Assembly: GCF_009761675.1 (NCBI RefSeq)
Contig: NZ_QUZH01000019.1
Coordinates: forward strand, 1-53,867
Source: Bhargavaea sp. CC-171006
Lineage (GTDB): Bacteria > Bacillota > Bacilli > Bacillales_A > Planococcaceae
Direction: 5' to 3'
DNA: 53,867 bases
This document shows, one piece after another, positions 43,821 through 53,858 of the stretch. How positions within the stretch are numbered: position 1 is the stretch's first letter; each line of letters starts with the position of its first letter. A model generated the notes under the pieces. It was given only the letters and a program-made list of their open reading frames with translations, had not been told where the DNA came from and ran no database searches. Both the position numbers and the translations under genes were made by a program.

Positions 43821-45209
43821 ATGGCATATACGGAGGCGCAGGCTGGCGGCATCGTTGCCCGTCAGAGGAATTTTTACTGGACAGGCACGACGAAGACGGC
43901 CCGGTTCAGAAAAGACCGGCTGATGGATCTGCACAGTGCAATCCAAAATCGGGAAAAAGACATTTCGGATGCTCTGGCGTACGATCTTGGCAAAAGCGAA
44001 TTCGAATCTTACATGACAGAGATCGGCTTTGTTTTATCCAGTATCCGGGAAATGGCTTCCAGCATCGGAGATTGGATGAAGCCGGAACCGAAAAAGACGC
44101 CGATGCATTTCCAGCCGGGAAAAAGCTTCGTCATCCGGGAGCCATGGGGGACGGTGCTGATCATCGGTCCGTTCAACTATCCGTTCCAGCTCGTCATCGA
44201 ACCGCTTGCTGCAGCGATTGCAGGCGGCAATACCGCTGTCCTGAAGCCTTCCGAGACGACACCGAACGTGTCTGCCGTCATCCGAGACATGATTGCAGAG
44301 ACATTTCCTCCTGAATATGTGGCAGTCGTGGAAGGGGGCAAGGAAGAGACTTCCGCTCTGATTCACGCTCCGTTTGACTTTATGTTCTTTACAGGCAGCG
44401 CCAAGGTCGGTTCGATCGTCATGAAGGCTGCTGCCGAGCGGCTTGTACCTGTTGTCCTTGAGCTGGGCGGCAAAAGTCCCGCCATCGTCGATCAGACGGC
44501 AGATCTGCGGACAGCAGCGGAACGTATTGCCTGGGCGAAATTCACAAATGCAGGACAAACCTGTGTCGCCCCGGACTATTGTCTCGTCCATCAATCTGTG
44601 AAAGACGAGTTCCTTGAAGAATTGAAAGAGGCAATCAGAGGCTTCTATGGGGTTGATCCGGCGCAATCTCCTGATTATGCAAGGATTGTAGATGAGCGTC
44701 AGTTTGACAGACTCAGGGAGATGATCGATGAGGAACGCGGCCGGGTCGTAACCGGGGGACAAATGAACCGTGATACACTTTATATCCAACCGACAGTGGT
44801 TGACAGTCCGCCAGCAGGAAACCGGGTGATGGAAGAAGAGATCTTCGGCCCGATACTTCCGGTCTATGGCTACTTCAGTTTGGCCGCGGTGATCCGGTCG
44901 ATACGCGAGCGTCCCAAGCCGCTTGCCGCTTATCTGTTTTCAGAAAACCGGGATGCGATGGATTACTTTCTGTCTGAGTTGCCATTCGGCGGCGGATGCA
45001 TCAATGACGCCTTGTCCCATGTCGGCAATACGGCATTGCCATTCGGCGGTGCGGGCCCTTCGGGTATCGGCAGCTATCACGGCAAATACGGGTTCGATGC
45101 GTTCACTCATGAAAAAGGCATTCTGAAACGGGGAACGGCCTTTCCGGTGAGAATTGCCTTCCCGCCGTATGGCAACCGGCTAAAACTGATCAAACGATTT
45201 CTGAAATGA
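43821..45209 (+). CDS. Aldehyde dehydrogenase (class 3-like, YwdH-type)
   Basis: This 462-residue NAD(P)-dependent enzyme oxidises aldehydes to acids. Key residues are visible: Asn119 in GPFNYPF, general base Glu214 in LELGGKSP, and nucleophile Cys248 in FTNAGQTCVAPDY. EEIFGPILPV and the C-terminal FGGAGPSGIGSYHGKYGFDAFTHEK are class 3 features, as is the hydrophobic-basic tail. ATG at 43821 is favoured by AAAGGAG at nine bases; a TTG at 43815 is too close. The substrate is unknown; long-chain aldehydes are usual in this class. It stands in its own unit. Confidence 0.93.
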   Translation: MAYTEAQAGGIVARQRNFYWTGTTKTARFRKDRLMDLHSAIQNREKDISDALAYDLGKSEFESYMTEIGFVLSSIREMASSIGDWMKPEPKKTPMHFQPGKSFVIREPWGTVLIIGPFNYPFQLVIEPLAAAIAGGNTAVLKPSETTPNVSAVIRDMIAETFPPEYVAVVEGGKEETSALIHAPFDFMFFTGSAKVGSIVMKAAAERLVPVVLELGGKSPAIVDQTADLRTAAERIAWAKFTNAGQTCVAPDYCLVHQSVKDEFLEELKEAIRGFYGVDPAQSPDYARIVDERQFDRLREMIDEERGRVVTGGQMNRDTLYIQPTVVDSPPAGNRVMEEEIFGPILPVYGYFSLAAVIRSIRERPKPLAAYLFSENRDAMDYFLSELPFGGGCINDALSHVGNTALPFGGAGPSGIGSYHGKYGFDAFTHEKGILKRGTAFPVRIAFPPYGNRLKLIKRFLK

Positions 45210-45287
45210 TGCCGGCGAATCGTGACGGACAACTTTTGTAGGCGTATAATGAAAGCTGGACTTTTTCAGCGGGGGGATCATATAAAC

Positions 45288-46340
45288 ATGAACATACCGT
45301 TTGAGCTTGAACACTCACTGACAATACTTGAAGAACTCGTTAACACACCGAGCCCATCCGGCTATACGAGGGATGCCATAAAGCTGGCAGAAGCCTACCT
45401 GGCCGAAAGCGGGGCGGAAATGACCCGTACCAACAAGGGGGCTGTTATCGCCACATTCCGTGGTGAAGATGACAGCAAAAGCCGGCTGATCACTGCACAT
45501 GTCGATACACTGGGCGCAATCGTCAAGGAAGTGAAACCTTCCGGCAGGCTTAAACTCGATAAGATCGGCGGATTCAACTGGAATGCTGCGGAAGGTGAAT
45601 ATTGTACCGTCCATACGGCGGACGGCAAGAAAGTCCGCGGAACGATCCTGATGCATCAGACGACCGTCCATGTTTACCGGGATTCCGGAAAAGCAGAGCG
45701 GAGCAGCGACAACATCGAGGTTCGGCTGGATGAGCGGACCGGCAGTGCTCCGGAGACCCGTGCGCTCGGAATCGAAGTGGGGGACTTTGTCTCCTTCGAC
45801 CCTCGTTTTGAGCGGAGCGGCGGATACGTGAAATCCCGTCACCTCGACGACAAGGCGAGCACCGCTCTCCTTCTCGAATTGGCGGCCAGGCTGAAGGAAA
45901 GCAACGTGAAGCTGCCGCATACCCTGCATCTTTATATCTCCAACAATGAGGAGATCGGGTTTGGCGGCAATGCCTCGGTGCCCGAGGGAACCGCTGAGTA
46001 TATCGCATTCGACATGGGCGCAATCGGTGACGGGCAGTCTTCCGACGAGTACACCGTCTCCATTTGCGTGAAAGATTCAAGCGGACCGTATCACTACGGC
46101 CTTACCCGGCATCTGGCCGGTCTCTGCAAAGACGAAGGCATTCCGCACAAGCTCGATATCTATCCTTATTATGGCTCTGATGCCTCTGCGGCAATACGTG
46201 CGGGATTTGATGTCCGGCATGCGCTTTTCGGCCCGGGAATTGAATCATCCCATGCACTTGAAAGGACGCATACGGACTCTCTTGAGGCGGCGGCCCGCCT
46301 GCTGAGGGCTTACATTCTTTCGCCGCTCGCGGAAGATTGA
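45288..46340 (+). CDS. M42-family metallopeptidase (glutamyl aminopeptidase-like)
   Basis: This 350-residue cytoplasmic peptidase has the M42 dinuclear site: His71 and Asp73 in ITAHVDTLG, Asp in SRHLDDKAS, Glu-Glu in SNNEEIGFG, Asp in FDMGAIGDG and His in IESSHALERTH. Residues GSDASAAIRAGFDVRHALFGPG are also typical. ATG at 45288 follows GGGGGGAT; the longer frame from 45222 is not supported. murE follows after only 12 bases, so the two are co-transcribed. Confidence 0.93.
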   Translation: MNIPFELEHSLTILEELVNTPSPSGYTRDAIKLAEAYLAESGAEMTRTNKGAVIATFRGEDDSKSRLITAHVDTLGAIVKEVKPSGRLKLDKIGGFNWNAAEGEYCTVHTADGKKVRGTILMHQTTVHVYRDSGKAERSSDNIEVRLDERTGSAPETRALGIEVGDFVSFDPRFERSGGYVKSRHLDDKASTALLLELAARLKESNVKLPHTLHLYISNNEEIGFGGNASVPEGTAEYIAFDMGAIGDGQSSDEYTVSICVKDSSGPYHYGLTRHLAGLCKDEGIPHKLDIYPYYGSDASAAIRAGFDVRHALFGPGIESSHALERTHTDSLEAAARLLRAYILSPLAED

Positions 46341-46352
46341 GGAGGAAACAAT

Positions 46353-47840
46353 ATGGAAACAACAGAACTGCTTGCGCATCTGCCGTTCAAGACAGTGATC
46401 GGCACACTTCCCGCCGAAATCACAGACATTACAACCGACTCCAGGGCAGTCCAGCCGGGCGGCGCTTTTATCTGCATCGATGGATACACTGTGGACGGCC
46501 ATGACTATGTGCCCCAGGCTCTGGCTGCCGGTGCAAGGCTCATCATCTCAGAAGAGCCGATCGAGGCCGATCCCGACAAGGCGGCCGTGGTCATCACCGA
46601 TGACACGGCAAGGGCGGAAGGGCTGCTTGCCTCGGCCTTTTTCGGACATCCATCCAAGTCTGTCCGCATGATCGGCGTCACCGGCACGAACGGCAAAACC
46701 AGCGTCGCCAATATCATAGACGGCATTCTCCGAAACAGCGGCCGGAAGTCAGCTTCTTCAGGCACCATCGGTTTTAACCTGAACGGTGTGCTCTACGAGT
46801 CGGCCAATACGACGACCGATGCCCTCACAACGCAGCGCATGATCCGGCAGGCATCGGCGGAAGGCTGCGAGGCGATGACGATGGAAGTCTCCTCCCACGG
46901 TCTTGTCGAGGGACGACTGTCCGGTACGGAATTCGATATCGCCGTTTTCACCAATCTGACCCACGACCATCTGGACTACCACAGGACGATGGAACATTAC
47001 GGATACGCAAAAGGGCTGTTGTTCGCGCAGCTCGGCCAGGATACATCAAAACCGAAGTTCGCTGTCCTGAATACGGACGATCCCTGGTCCGAACGGTACC
47101 GGCAGATGACACCGCATCCTGTGCTTACGTATGCTGTGGACTCGGAGGCGATGTTCCGGGCGCGCGATATCCGGCTGGAGGCCGGACGTACCGTCTTTCT
47201 GATGGATACGCCGGAAGGGGAGCGGCACGTTGCAATGAACCTGATCGGCGGGTTTAATGTCTACAATGCGCTGGCCTCCATTGCCGCCCTGTATGCATAC
47301 GGTCTGGGACTCGATGAGATCATTGCCGGCATCGGCGGATTGCCGGCGGTAAAGGGACGCATGGAACGGGTGGAGACCGATCTGCCGCTCACCATTTATA
47401 TCGACTATGCGCATACACCCGATGCCATCGAGAAAGCGATCGCTTCGGTCCTTCCATATAAGAAGAACAAACTCATTTTCCTTGTTGGCACCGGCGGTAA
47501 TCGGGACCGCTCAAAGCGGCCGATCATGGCGGAAAAGGCATCCGTTGCGGACTACGTCATTCTTACGACTGATGATCCGCGTCATGAAGATTATGAGTCC
47601 ATCACATCAGAGCTGGCGGCAGGCATGACACATGAAAACTATGCCTGCATCGGTGACCGGGAGCAGGCAGTCCGGCACGCGGTGGAGGTTGCGGATGAAG
47701 GGGACATCATCCTTTTCGCAGGCAAGGGACATGAAGATTTCCAGATTATCGGAAATACCAAATACCCGCACAGCGATGCACAAATCGCACTGGATGAAGC
47801 GGAGAAGAAATTCGGGCGCAAGGCAGGCGCCCGGGACTGA
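46353..47840 (+). CDS. murE: MurE: UDP-MurNAc-tripeptide synthetase, probably lysine-adding
   Basis: This 495-residue Mur ligase adds the third residue of the peptidoglycan stem peptide. The N-terminal UDP-binding domain contains TDSRAVQPGGAFIC; the ATP site GVTGTNGKTS lies at about 108-117; the central domain has TTTDALTTQ and MEVSSHGL; the C-terminal domain has YIDYAHTPDAIEKA. The amino-acid recognition motif is DDPR (407-410) rather than the DNPR of diaminopimelate enzymes. Together with the murE-prfC order also found in Staphylococcus and the Planococcaceae-like context, this suggests L-lysine as substrate. GAGGAGG precedes the ATG. It lies outside any division and cell wall cluster. Confidence 0.88.
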   Translation: METTELLAHLPFKTVIGTLPAEITDITTDSRAVQPGGAFICIDGYTVDGHDYVPQALAAGARLIISEEPIEADPDKAAVVITDDTARAEGLLASAFFGHPSKSVRMIGVTGTNGKTSVANIIDGILRNSGRKSASSGTIGFNLNGVLYESANTTTDALTTQRMIRQASAEGCEAMTMEVSSHGLVEGRLSGTEFDIAVFTNLTHDHLDYHRTMEHYGYAKGLLFAQLGQDTSKPKFAVLNTDDPWSERYRQMTPHPVLTYAVDSEAMFRARDIRLEAGRTVFLMDTPEGERHVAMNLIGGFNVYNALASIAALYAYGLGLDEIIAGIGGLPAVKGRMERVETDLPLTIYIDYAHTPDAIEKAIASVLPYKKNKLIFLVGTGGNRDRSKRPIMAEKASVADYVILTTDDPRHEDYESITSELAAGMTHENYACIGDREQAVRHAVEVADEGDIILFAGKGHEDFQIIGNTKYPHSDAQIALDEAEKKFGRKAGARD

Positions 47841-47872
47841 CACGGAAAGCAGTTGATTGTCCTTGATGATCC

Positions 47873-47902
47873 GGCCGGAAAGGTGCACCTTTCCGGCCTT
47901 TT
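47873..47902 (+). terminator. Intrinsic terminator after murE
   Basis: A 26-base perfect palindrome (GGCCGGAAAGGTG with CACCTTTCCGGCC) is followed by TTTT. Confidence 0.85.
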
Positions 47903-47977
47903 CCGTAAATATCGCTTGAAATTCGCTTTTCCGGTCCCTATGATGGGAAAAGCTGAAACAGATGAGGAGAAATGAAA

Positions 47978-49552
47978 ATGGAAGACCAATTAAAACAAGA
48001 GATTGCTTCACGCAGGACATTTGCGATCATCTCCCACCCGGATGCCGGGAAGACGACGATGACCGAGAAACTGCTGTACTTCGGTGGCGCAATACGGGAC
48101 GCAGGTACCGTGAAAGGCAAGAAGTCCGGCAAGTTCGCTACATCTGACTGGATGGAAATCGAAAAGCAGCGGGGCATTTCCGTCACTTCTTCGGTACTCC
48201 AGTTTGATTTCGACGGTAAGCGGGTCAATATTCTCGATACGCCGGGCCACGAAGACTTCAGTGAAGATACCTACCGGACACTCATGGCTGTCGACTCGGC
48301 AGTCATGATGATTGATTCGGCAAAGGGCATCGAGCCGCAGACCATCAAACTGTTCAAAGTTTGCCGGATGCGGGGAATTCCGATCTTCACCTTCATCAAT
48401 AAGCTCGACCGACAAGGCAGGGAACCGCTCGAACTCATGGAAGAGCTTGAAGAAGTGCTTGGCATCGAGTCTTATGCAATGAACTGGCCGATCGGCATGG
48501 GCAAGGAATTCATGGGCATCTATGACAGGCACAATCGCCGTGTGGAACTGGCGAGGACAGAAGGGGCAGGAAGGTTCCTCGAAGTCGGGGAAGACGGCGA
48601 CCTCTCAACGAGCCATCCGATGCAAGATTCTTCTTATTTCCAACAAGCGCTTGAAGATGTCATGCTCCTGGACGAGGCAGGAAACGACTTTGACGAAGAG
48701 CGCGTGCTGCGAGGCGAGCTGACTCCAGTATTCTTCGGTTCTGCGCTGACGAACTTCGGCGTGCAGACATTCCTGGAGACCTACCTTCAGTTCGCTCCGT
48801 CACCGCAGCCGCGGAATATGGCTGACGGCGGCAGTGTCAGCCCATATGATGATGAGTTCACCGGCTTTATCTTCAAGATCCAGGCAAACATGAACCCGGC
48901 GCACCGCGACCGGATCGCATTTGTCCGGATCGTTTCCGGGGAGTTCGACCGGGGAATGCAGGTGACTGTCCCGAGAATACCGAAGACTTTCAAGGTCAGC
49001 CAGTCTACGCAGTTTCTGGCGGATGACCGGGAGACGGTCAATATGGCGGTAGCGGGCGACATCATCGGCCTCTATGACACCGGTAACTATCAGATCGGCG
49101 ACACGATCACGGGCGGAAAAGGAAACTTCGCTTTCGAACCGCTCCCGCAGTTCACCCCAGAACTGTTCGTCAAGGTGTCCCCGAAGAACGTCATGAAGTC
49201 TAAGCACTTCCATAAAGGGATCCTTCAGCTGGTCCAGGAAGGCGCCATCCAGTATTACAAGACGCTCCATACCGAGGAAGTCATCCTCGGAGCGGTGGGG
49301 CAGCTTCAGTTCGAAGTGTTCGAACACCGCATGAAGAATGAATACAATTCCGAAGTGATCATGCAGCACATCGGCCAGAAGGTCGCCCGCTGGATCGAAA
49401 ACGAGGGAGATGTGAAAGAATCCATGACAGGGCCCCGCGCCATGCTGGTCAAGGACCGCTATGGCAACCTTGTTTTCCTATTCGAAAATGATTTCGCCCT
49501 GCGCTGGTTCCAGGATAAACATCCGGATATCAGACTATACAGCCTGCTCTGA
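47978..49552 (+). CDS. prfC: Peptide chain release factor 3
   Basis: This 524-residue translational GTPase recycles RF1 and RF2 from the ribosome. G1 is [13 protein letters not shown]3 is DTPGHEDF, G4 is [10 protein letters not shown], followed by a domain II beta barrel and a C-terminal RF3-type domain ([31 protein letters not shown]). GAGGAG is eight bases from ATG 47978, and too close to ATG 47972. RF3 is absent from B. subtilis but present in staphylococci and Planococcaceae, which supports the taxonomic reading. Confidence 0.95.
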   Translation: MEDQLKQEIASRRTFAIISHPDAGKTTMTEKLLYFGGAIRDAGTVKGKKSGKFATSDWMEIEKQRGISVTSSVLQFDFDGKRVNILDTPGHEDFSEDTYRTLMAVDSAVMMIDSAKGIEPQTIKLFKVCRMRGIPIFTFINKLDRQGREPLELMEELEEVLGIESYAMNWPIGMGKEFMGIYDRHNRRVELARTEGAGRFLEVGEDGDLSTSHPMQDSSYFQQALEDVMLLDEAGNDFDEERVLRGELTPVFFGSALTNFGVQTFLETYLQFAPSPQPRNMADGGSVSPYDDEFTGFIFKIQANMNPAHRDRIAFVRIVSGEFDRGMQVTVPRIPKTFKVSQSTQFLADDRETVNMAVAGDIIGLYDTGNYQIGDTITGGKGNFAFEPLPQFTPELFVKVSPKNVMKSKHFHKGILQLVQEGAIQYYKTLHTEEVILGAVGQLQFEVFEHRMKNEYNSEVIMQHIGQKVARWIENEGDVKESMTGPRAMLVKDRYGNLVFLFENDFALRWFQDKHPDIRLYSLL

Positions 49553-49571
49553 CCATTCTGGAGCCCATTTG

Positions 49572-49627
49572 GACGGCAGCTGACCGGCATCCCCGAAAAG
49601 GGGCCGGTGCAGCTGCCGTCTGTTTTG
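49572..49627 (+). terminator. Intrinsic terminator after prfC
   Basis: GACGGCAGCTG (49572-49582) pairs with CAGCTGCCGTC (49610-49620), with an inner stem (ACCGGC, CCCC) and a TGTTTTGG tail. Confidence 0.82.
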
Positions 49628-49719
49628 GATGTTTGAGCACAGGACGGTATTGCCGAACATTGAGGCAAGCACCCTGTTCCGGTATGATGGACATAGCTTT
49701 TTGAAAAGGGGAAAAAAGG

Positions 49720-52700
49720 ATGAAGATTAGCGGTTTTTCGATCAGGCGCCCGGTCTTTACAATCGTGACGATGTTCCTCGTGCTCATTTTGGGAATTGTT
49801 TCGTTTGTAAAGATTCCGCTGACGCTCATACCCGAGCTGAATCCGCCCGTTGCAGTTGTCGTGACGAGCTACCCGGGAGCGGGCCCGGAAGAAGTGAGCG
49901 AGAAGGTCACCAGACCGCTCGAAAACAGCCTGTCCACGCTGCCGGGGCTGAAGTCGATCCAGTCTACGTCACAGGAAGGTGCGAACCTCATCTTCCTCCA
50001 GTTTGACTGGTCAACAGAGATCGATGATGTCCAGATGGATGTTTTGCAGCGGATCGACCAGACCCCTGTTCCGGATGATTCGGGAAAACCGCAGTTCATG
50101 AAGTTTGATCCGTCACAGTTCCCTGTGATTCAGATGTCGCTTCGCTCGGGGGATGAATCTGGAGATATCCGGGAGATCGCGGAAAGGCTTGAGACGGAAC
50201 TGAGAAGGACGGAAGGGGTTGCCAGTGTCACTGTCTCTTCTTCGCTCGTCGAGGACGTTCAGATTGACTTGGATCCAGTGAATTTGGAAGAACACGGACT
50301 TGCCCAGCAGGATGTCGTACAGGCCATCCGGGCCAACAATGTTTCCATGCCCGGTGAGGCGGTGGAGACGGATGACGGCAAACGGTTGACGACTCGCATC
50401 ATCAGTACGCTTACCTCTGCCGGGGAAATCGGAGACCTCGTCCTGACGGTCAATCCGATGGACGGCAAGGAGGTCAAGATTTCCGATATCGGCGAAGTCA
50501 GCCTGTCCGCCGATGACGGCGGAATGGAGACGAGAACCAATGATGAGCCGTCTGTCATCATGTCGGTCCTTCAGGAATCCGGTGCAAATACCGCTGATGT
50601 ATCCACTTCCTTCAAAGAGTCCCTGGACCATCTCCTCGGACAGCCGGAATTCGAAGGAGTCACCGCGGATATTCTCTTTGACCAGGGGGATTATATCCAG
50701 CTGGCCATAGGCAATATCGGGCAATCCCTGATTCTCGGCGGGATTTTCGCCATGCTTGTCCTGTTCCTGTTTCTGAAAACGGTGCGGAGCCCGATTATCA
50801 TTGGCGTGGCCATTCCATATTCCGTCATTGTTACGTTTGTGTTGATGTATTTTTCGGATTTTGCACTAAATATCCTGACGCTCGGTGCTTTGGCGCTCGG
50901 GATCGGGATGCTTGTGGATAACTCGATCGTTGTGATCGAGAACATCGAGCGGCATCTGGCGATGGGCAAAAAACGTGGACAGGCAGCGCTCGACGGCACA
51001 AAAGAAGTGGGCGGGGCCATCACAGCATCTACACTTACGACAATCGCTGTTTTCCTGCCAGTCATTTTCATCTCCGGTCTGATCGGCCGGATCTTTACAG
51101 AATTTGCAATGACGATCTCATTTAGCCTCGTTGCATCGCTGTTTGTTGCGCTGACCGTCATTCCGATGATGGCTTCCCGCATGCTGAAAAAGCCAATACG
51201 GGATCTGGAGACGAGGCGCAGACGTTCGAAATCCTATAGGAATTTTGAGCGCTCGGTGATCTGGTCACTGCGGCACCGGAAAACAGTTCTCTTGCTGACG
51301 ACGGTTCTCTTGGCGGTCAGTGCTCTGGGGCTGTACAAGGTAGGGACCGAATTTCTGCCGGCGACTGACGAAGGATTCGTGAGTATAGCAGTGAATCTGC
51401 CGGATGGGGCGTCCGCAGAAGCAACCGGAGAAGTGATCCGGAAGATTGAGGAACGCCTGAAGCAGGAAGAGGATGTGGAAGTCTACGTCAGTCTCACCGG
51501 CGGGACCCAGCAGGGACTCGCTCAAGGGACTGGTGAGGCGGACAAAGGGGAACTTTACGTTAAACTGAAGCCTTTGGAAGACCGCAGCCGTTCGGTATTC
51601 GAGTTTGTCGATGACATACAGCCGGATATCCAGGAGTTCGGAGATGAAGACACGGAGATCACCTTCAACCTTCAGACGGCTGCCGGATCCTCACCGAACA
51701 CCCTGACCTTCACGATGACGGACACGGATAAATCCCGCCTTGAGTCAGCCGCGGCACTGGCAGTGGACCGCCTCTCGGAGATCGAAGGTGTGACGGACGT
51801 TACCAATGACCTGACCGAAGGTGTGGAAGAGATTCTGATCGGGGTCGACCGTGAGGCGGCATCTGCGAACGGCCTTGCCCCGGCCCAGATCGCCTCCACT
51901 GTGAATGACATGACCCGTGGCGTTACGGCGACACAGATCGTCGGTGAGGAAGGAGAGGTACATGCCGTTCAGATCAGGACAGGCGGGAAACTCGACAGTG
52001 TGGATGCACTGGGTCAGCTGAAGCTCCGTGCTCCGTCCGGCGCATTTGTCACGCTTGAGGACCTTGCGGATATTGAGATTGCAGAAGGCCCGGCTGCGAT
52101 CCGGCGGGTTGACCAGGCAAATGCGGTGCGCTTCACCGTCCACTATGCATCTTCCCAAACACTCGGTGAAGTGACTTCGGATGTTGAAGACACATTGGAA
52201 AATGCGGACCTGCCTGAGGAAACCGAAATCTCCTACAGCGGAGACCGCGAACTGTTCGAAGATGCGATTGACGACATGCTCATGGCCGTCATTCTCGCGG
52301 TAATCCTGGTTTACATTGTCATGGCCGCGCAATTTGAATCGTTCAAGTACCCGCTTGTCATTATGTTCACCGTGCCGCTCATGATCATCGGAGTGTCGTT
52401 CGGACTGTTCCTGGCAAACATGCCGATCAGCGTTTCTTCGGTTATCGGAATTCTGATCCTTGTAGGGATTGTCGTGAACAATGGGATTGTGCTCGTTGAT
52501 TACATCAACCAGAGGAAAGCGGAAGGCATGCCGTCCCATGAGGCCATCATCGTATCTGTCAGAGACCGCGTAAGGCCCATTCTTATGACGGCTCTTACGA
52601 CTATATTGGGTCTTGTGCCGCTTGCGCTGGGCATCGGGGAAGGGACCGAGATCAATCAGCCGATGGGCGTTGCGGTGATCGGAGGGCTGATCACTTCCAC

Positions 52701-52797
52701 GGCTCTCACCCTTTATATCGTTCCGATTGTATACAGCCTTTTTGATCGGGAGACGAGAAAGATGAGAAAATCGGAGACATCCGGGCGAGCGATATGA
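49720..52797 (+). CDS. swrC: RND-family efflux transporter (SwrC/YerP-like)
   Basis: This 1025-residue inner-membrane pump has the HAE-1 layout: one N-terminal helix (RRPVFTIVTMFLVLILGIVSF), a large external porter loop, six helices, a second loop, and five more helices. The charged TM4 segment GIGMLVDNSIVVIENIERH contains the proton-relay Asp. VILVYIVMAAQFESF and GIVVNNGIVLVDYINQR mark the second half. In B. subtilis SwrC gives surfactin self-resistance and aids swarming; here the substrate is unknown. No adaptor or outer-membrane partner is present. GAAAAGGGG precedes the ATG. Confidence 0.9.
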   Translation: MKISGFSIRRPVFTIVTMFLVLILGIVSFVKIPLTLIPELNPPVAVVVTSYPGAGPEEVSEKVTRPLENSLSTLPGLKSIQSTSQEGANLIFLQFDWSTEIDDVQMDVLQRIDQTPVPDDSGKPQFMKFDPSQFPVIQMSLRSGDESGDIREIAERLETELRRTEGVASVTVSSSLVEDVQIDLDPVNLEEHGLAQQDVVQAIRANNVSMPGEAVETDDGKRLTTRIISTLTSAGEIGDLVLTVNPMDGKEVKISDIGEVSLSADDGGMETRTNDEPSVIMSVLQESGANTADVSTSFKESLDHLLGQPEFEGVTADILFDQGDYIQLAIGNIGQSLILGGIFAMLVLFLFLKTVRSPIIIGVAIPYSVIVTFVLMYFSDFALNILTLGALALGIGMLVDNSIVVIENIERHLAMGKKRGQAALDGTKEVGGAITASTLTTIAVFLPVIFISGLIGRIFTEFAMTISFSLVASLFVALTVIPMMASRMLKKPIRDLETRRRRSKSYRNFERSVIWSLRHRKTVLLLTTVLLAVSALGLYKVGTEFLPATDEGFVSIAVNLPDGASAEATGEVIRKIEERLKQEEDVEVYVSLTGGTQQGLAQGTGEADKGELYVKLKPLEDRSRSVFEFVDDIQPDIQEFGDEDTEITFNLQTAAGSSPNTLTFTMTDTDKSRLESAAALAVDRLSEIEGVTDVTNDLTEGVEEILIGVDREAASANGLAPAQIASTVNDMTRGVTATQIVGEEGEVHAVQIRTGGKLDSVDALGQLKLRAPSGAFVTLEDLADIEIAEGPAAIRRVDQANAVRFTVHYASSQTLGEVTSDVEDTLENADLPEETEISYSGDRELFEDAIDDMLMAVILAVILVYIVMAAQFESFKYPLVIMFTVPLMIIGVSFGLFLANMPISVSSVIGILILVGIVVNNGIVLVDYINQRKAEGMPSHEAIIVSVRDRVRPILMTALTTILGLVPLALGIGEGTEINQPMGVAVIGGLITSTALTLYIVPIVYSLFDRETRKMRKSETSGRAI

Positions 52798-52824
52798 TAC
52801 AATCATCCATAGGAAAACTGAATG

Positions 52825-52982
52825 ATCTTTGACTTAGTGTCAAAGGGGAGTAGCTATAGGGAAACCTATTTCATAATCGTCATTACATGGCACTGCCATC
52901 GGTTATGATAGCTCGGATCCGGTAATAACTGGATTTGGGCTTAGCAAGACCTTTGCCCTTTTTGGGGGTAAAGGTCTTTTTT
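52825..52982 (+). ncRNA. yybP-ykoY (Mn2+) riboswitch
   Basis: The RNA starts with a stem and then CAAAGGGGAGTAGC (52841-52854), a family signature, followed by a first-arm helix and TCGTCATTACATGGCACTGCC. The other signature, GGGCTTAGCAAGACC, lies near 52937-52951. The expression platform is a terminator (AAGACCTTTGCCC 52946-52958 with GGGTAAAGGTCTT, then T to 52982). Mn2+ binding should free the downstream gene. An extended -10, TGATACAAT (52795-52803), lies at the end of swrC. Confidence 0.93.
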
Positions 52983-53011
52983 GTTTTCCATAAAAAGGGA
53001 GGTAACTTAAT

Positions 53012-53776
53012 TTGGAAGCTATTTTACTTGAATACGCTTGGGTGCTCGTCGTCCTCGTCGTACTTGAAGGCCTGCTGGCTGCCGACAACGCGGTCGTCAT
53101 GGCGGTCATGGTCAAACACCTGCCGCTTAAACAACGGAAGAAAGCACTTTTCTATGGGCTTCTTGGAGCTTTTGTCTTCCGCTTTGCTGCGCTCTTCATG
53201 ATCACCATCCTCGTTGATGTTTGGCAGATCCAGGCGCTCGGTGCTGCATACCTTCTCTTTATCTCGGGCAAGAATCTGTATGACATGAGGAAAAAGCATG
53301 GTGAAGAGGACGATGAACTGAAAGAGCCGAAAAAACAGTCCGGTTTCTGGATGACCGTACTGAAAGTAGAGCTGGCAGACATTGCATTTGCCATCGACTC
53401 GATGCTCGCTGCCGTAGCCATCGCCATTACGCTGCCTGAGCTTGGTGACTTCGACATCGGCGGAATCAATGGCGGCCAGTTCGCAGTCATGTTCTTTGGC
53501 GGCCTGATCGGCCTGATCATCATGCGGTTTGCCGCGACGTGGTTTGTCCGCCTGCTGGACCGCTATCCGGCACTTGAGGGAGCGGCTTTTGCAATTGTAG
53601 GCTGGGTTGGAGTCAAACTCCTCATCCTGACGCTCGGTCACCAGGAATTGCAGATCATCGATCCTCACTTCCCGCACTCAACAGTCTGGAAAGTGACCTT
53701 CTGGTCTGTATTGCTGCTGATAGCTGTTGTCGGTGTGCTCATCGGTCTGAGAAACGACCGGAAAAAGCAAGCCTGA
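53012..53776 (+). CDS. ykoY: TerC-family Mn2+ exporter (YkoY-like)
   Basis: This 254-residue membrane protein has seven to eight helices. TerC signatures are visible: VVLEGLLAADNAVVMAVMVKHLP near 17-40, and LKVELADIAFAIDSMLAAVAIA in the middle; the acidic residues (Glu, Asp) in the helices are the likely metal site. A TTG start at 53012 follows GGGAGGT at eight bases. It stands directly behind the yybP-ykoY riboswitch, so it is expected to rise with Mn2+ and to export it, as YkoY and Alx do. Confidence 0.93.
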   Translation: MEAILLEYAWVLVVLVVLEGLLAADNAVVMAVMVKHLPLKQRKKALFYGLLGAFVFRFAALFMITILVDVWQIQALGAAYLLFISGKNLYDMRKKHGEEDDELKEPKKQSGFWMTVLKVELADIAFAIDSMLAAVAIAITLPELGDFDIGGINGGQFAVMFFGGLIGLIIMRFAATWFVRLLDRYPALEGAAFAIVGWVGVKLLILTLGHQELQIIDPHFPHSTVWKVTFWSVLLLIAVVGVLIGLRNDRKKQA

Positions 53777-53785
53777 CTGAACAAA

Positions 53786-53858
53786 GAGACTGCCATTCCG
53801 GCAGTCTCAGACTGTAGACAAAACGTACCCAGATGAAATCTTTCTGGGTACGTTTTGT
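53786..53858. terminator. Double hairpin after terC, bidirectional
   Basis: GAGACTGCC (53786-53794) pairs with GGCAGTCTC (53800-53808). ACAAAACGTACCCAGA (53818-53833) pairs perfectly with TCTGGGTACGTTTTGT (53843-53858). The second has T and A flanks usable from both strands. Confidence 0.7.
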
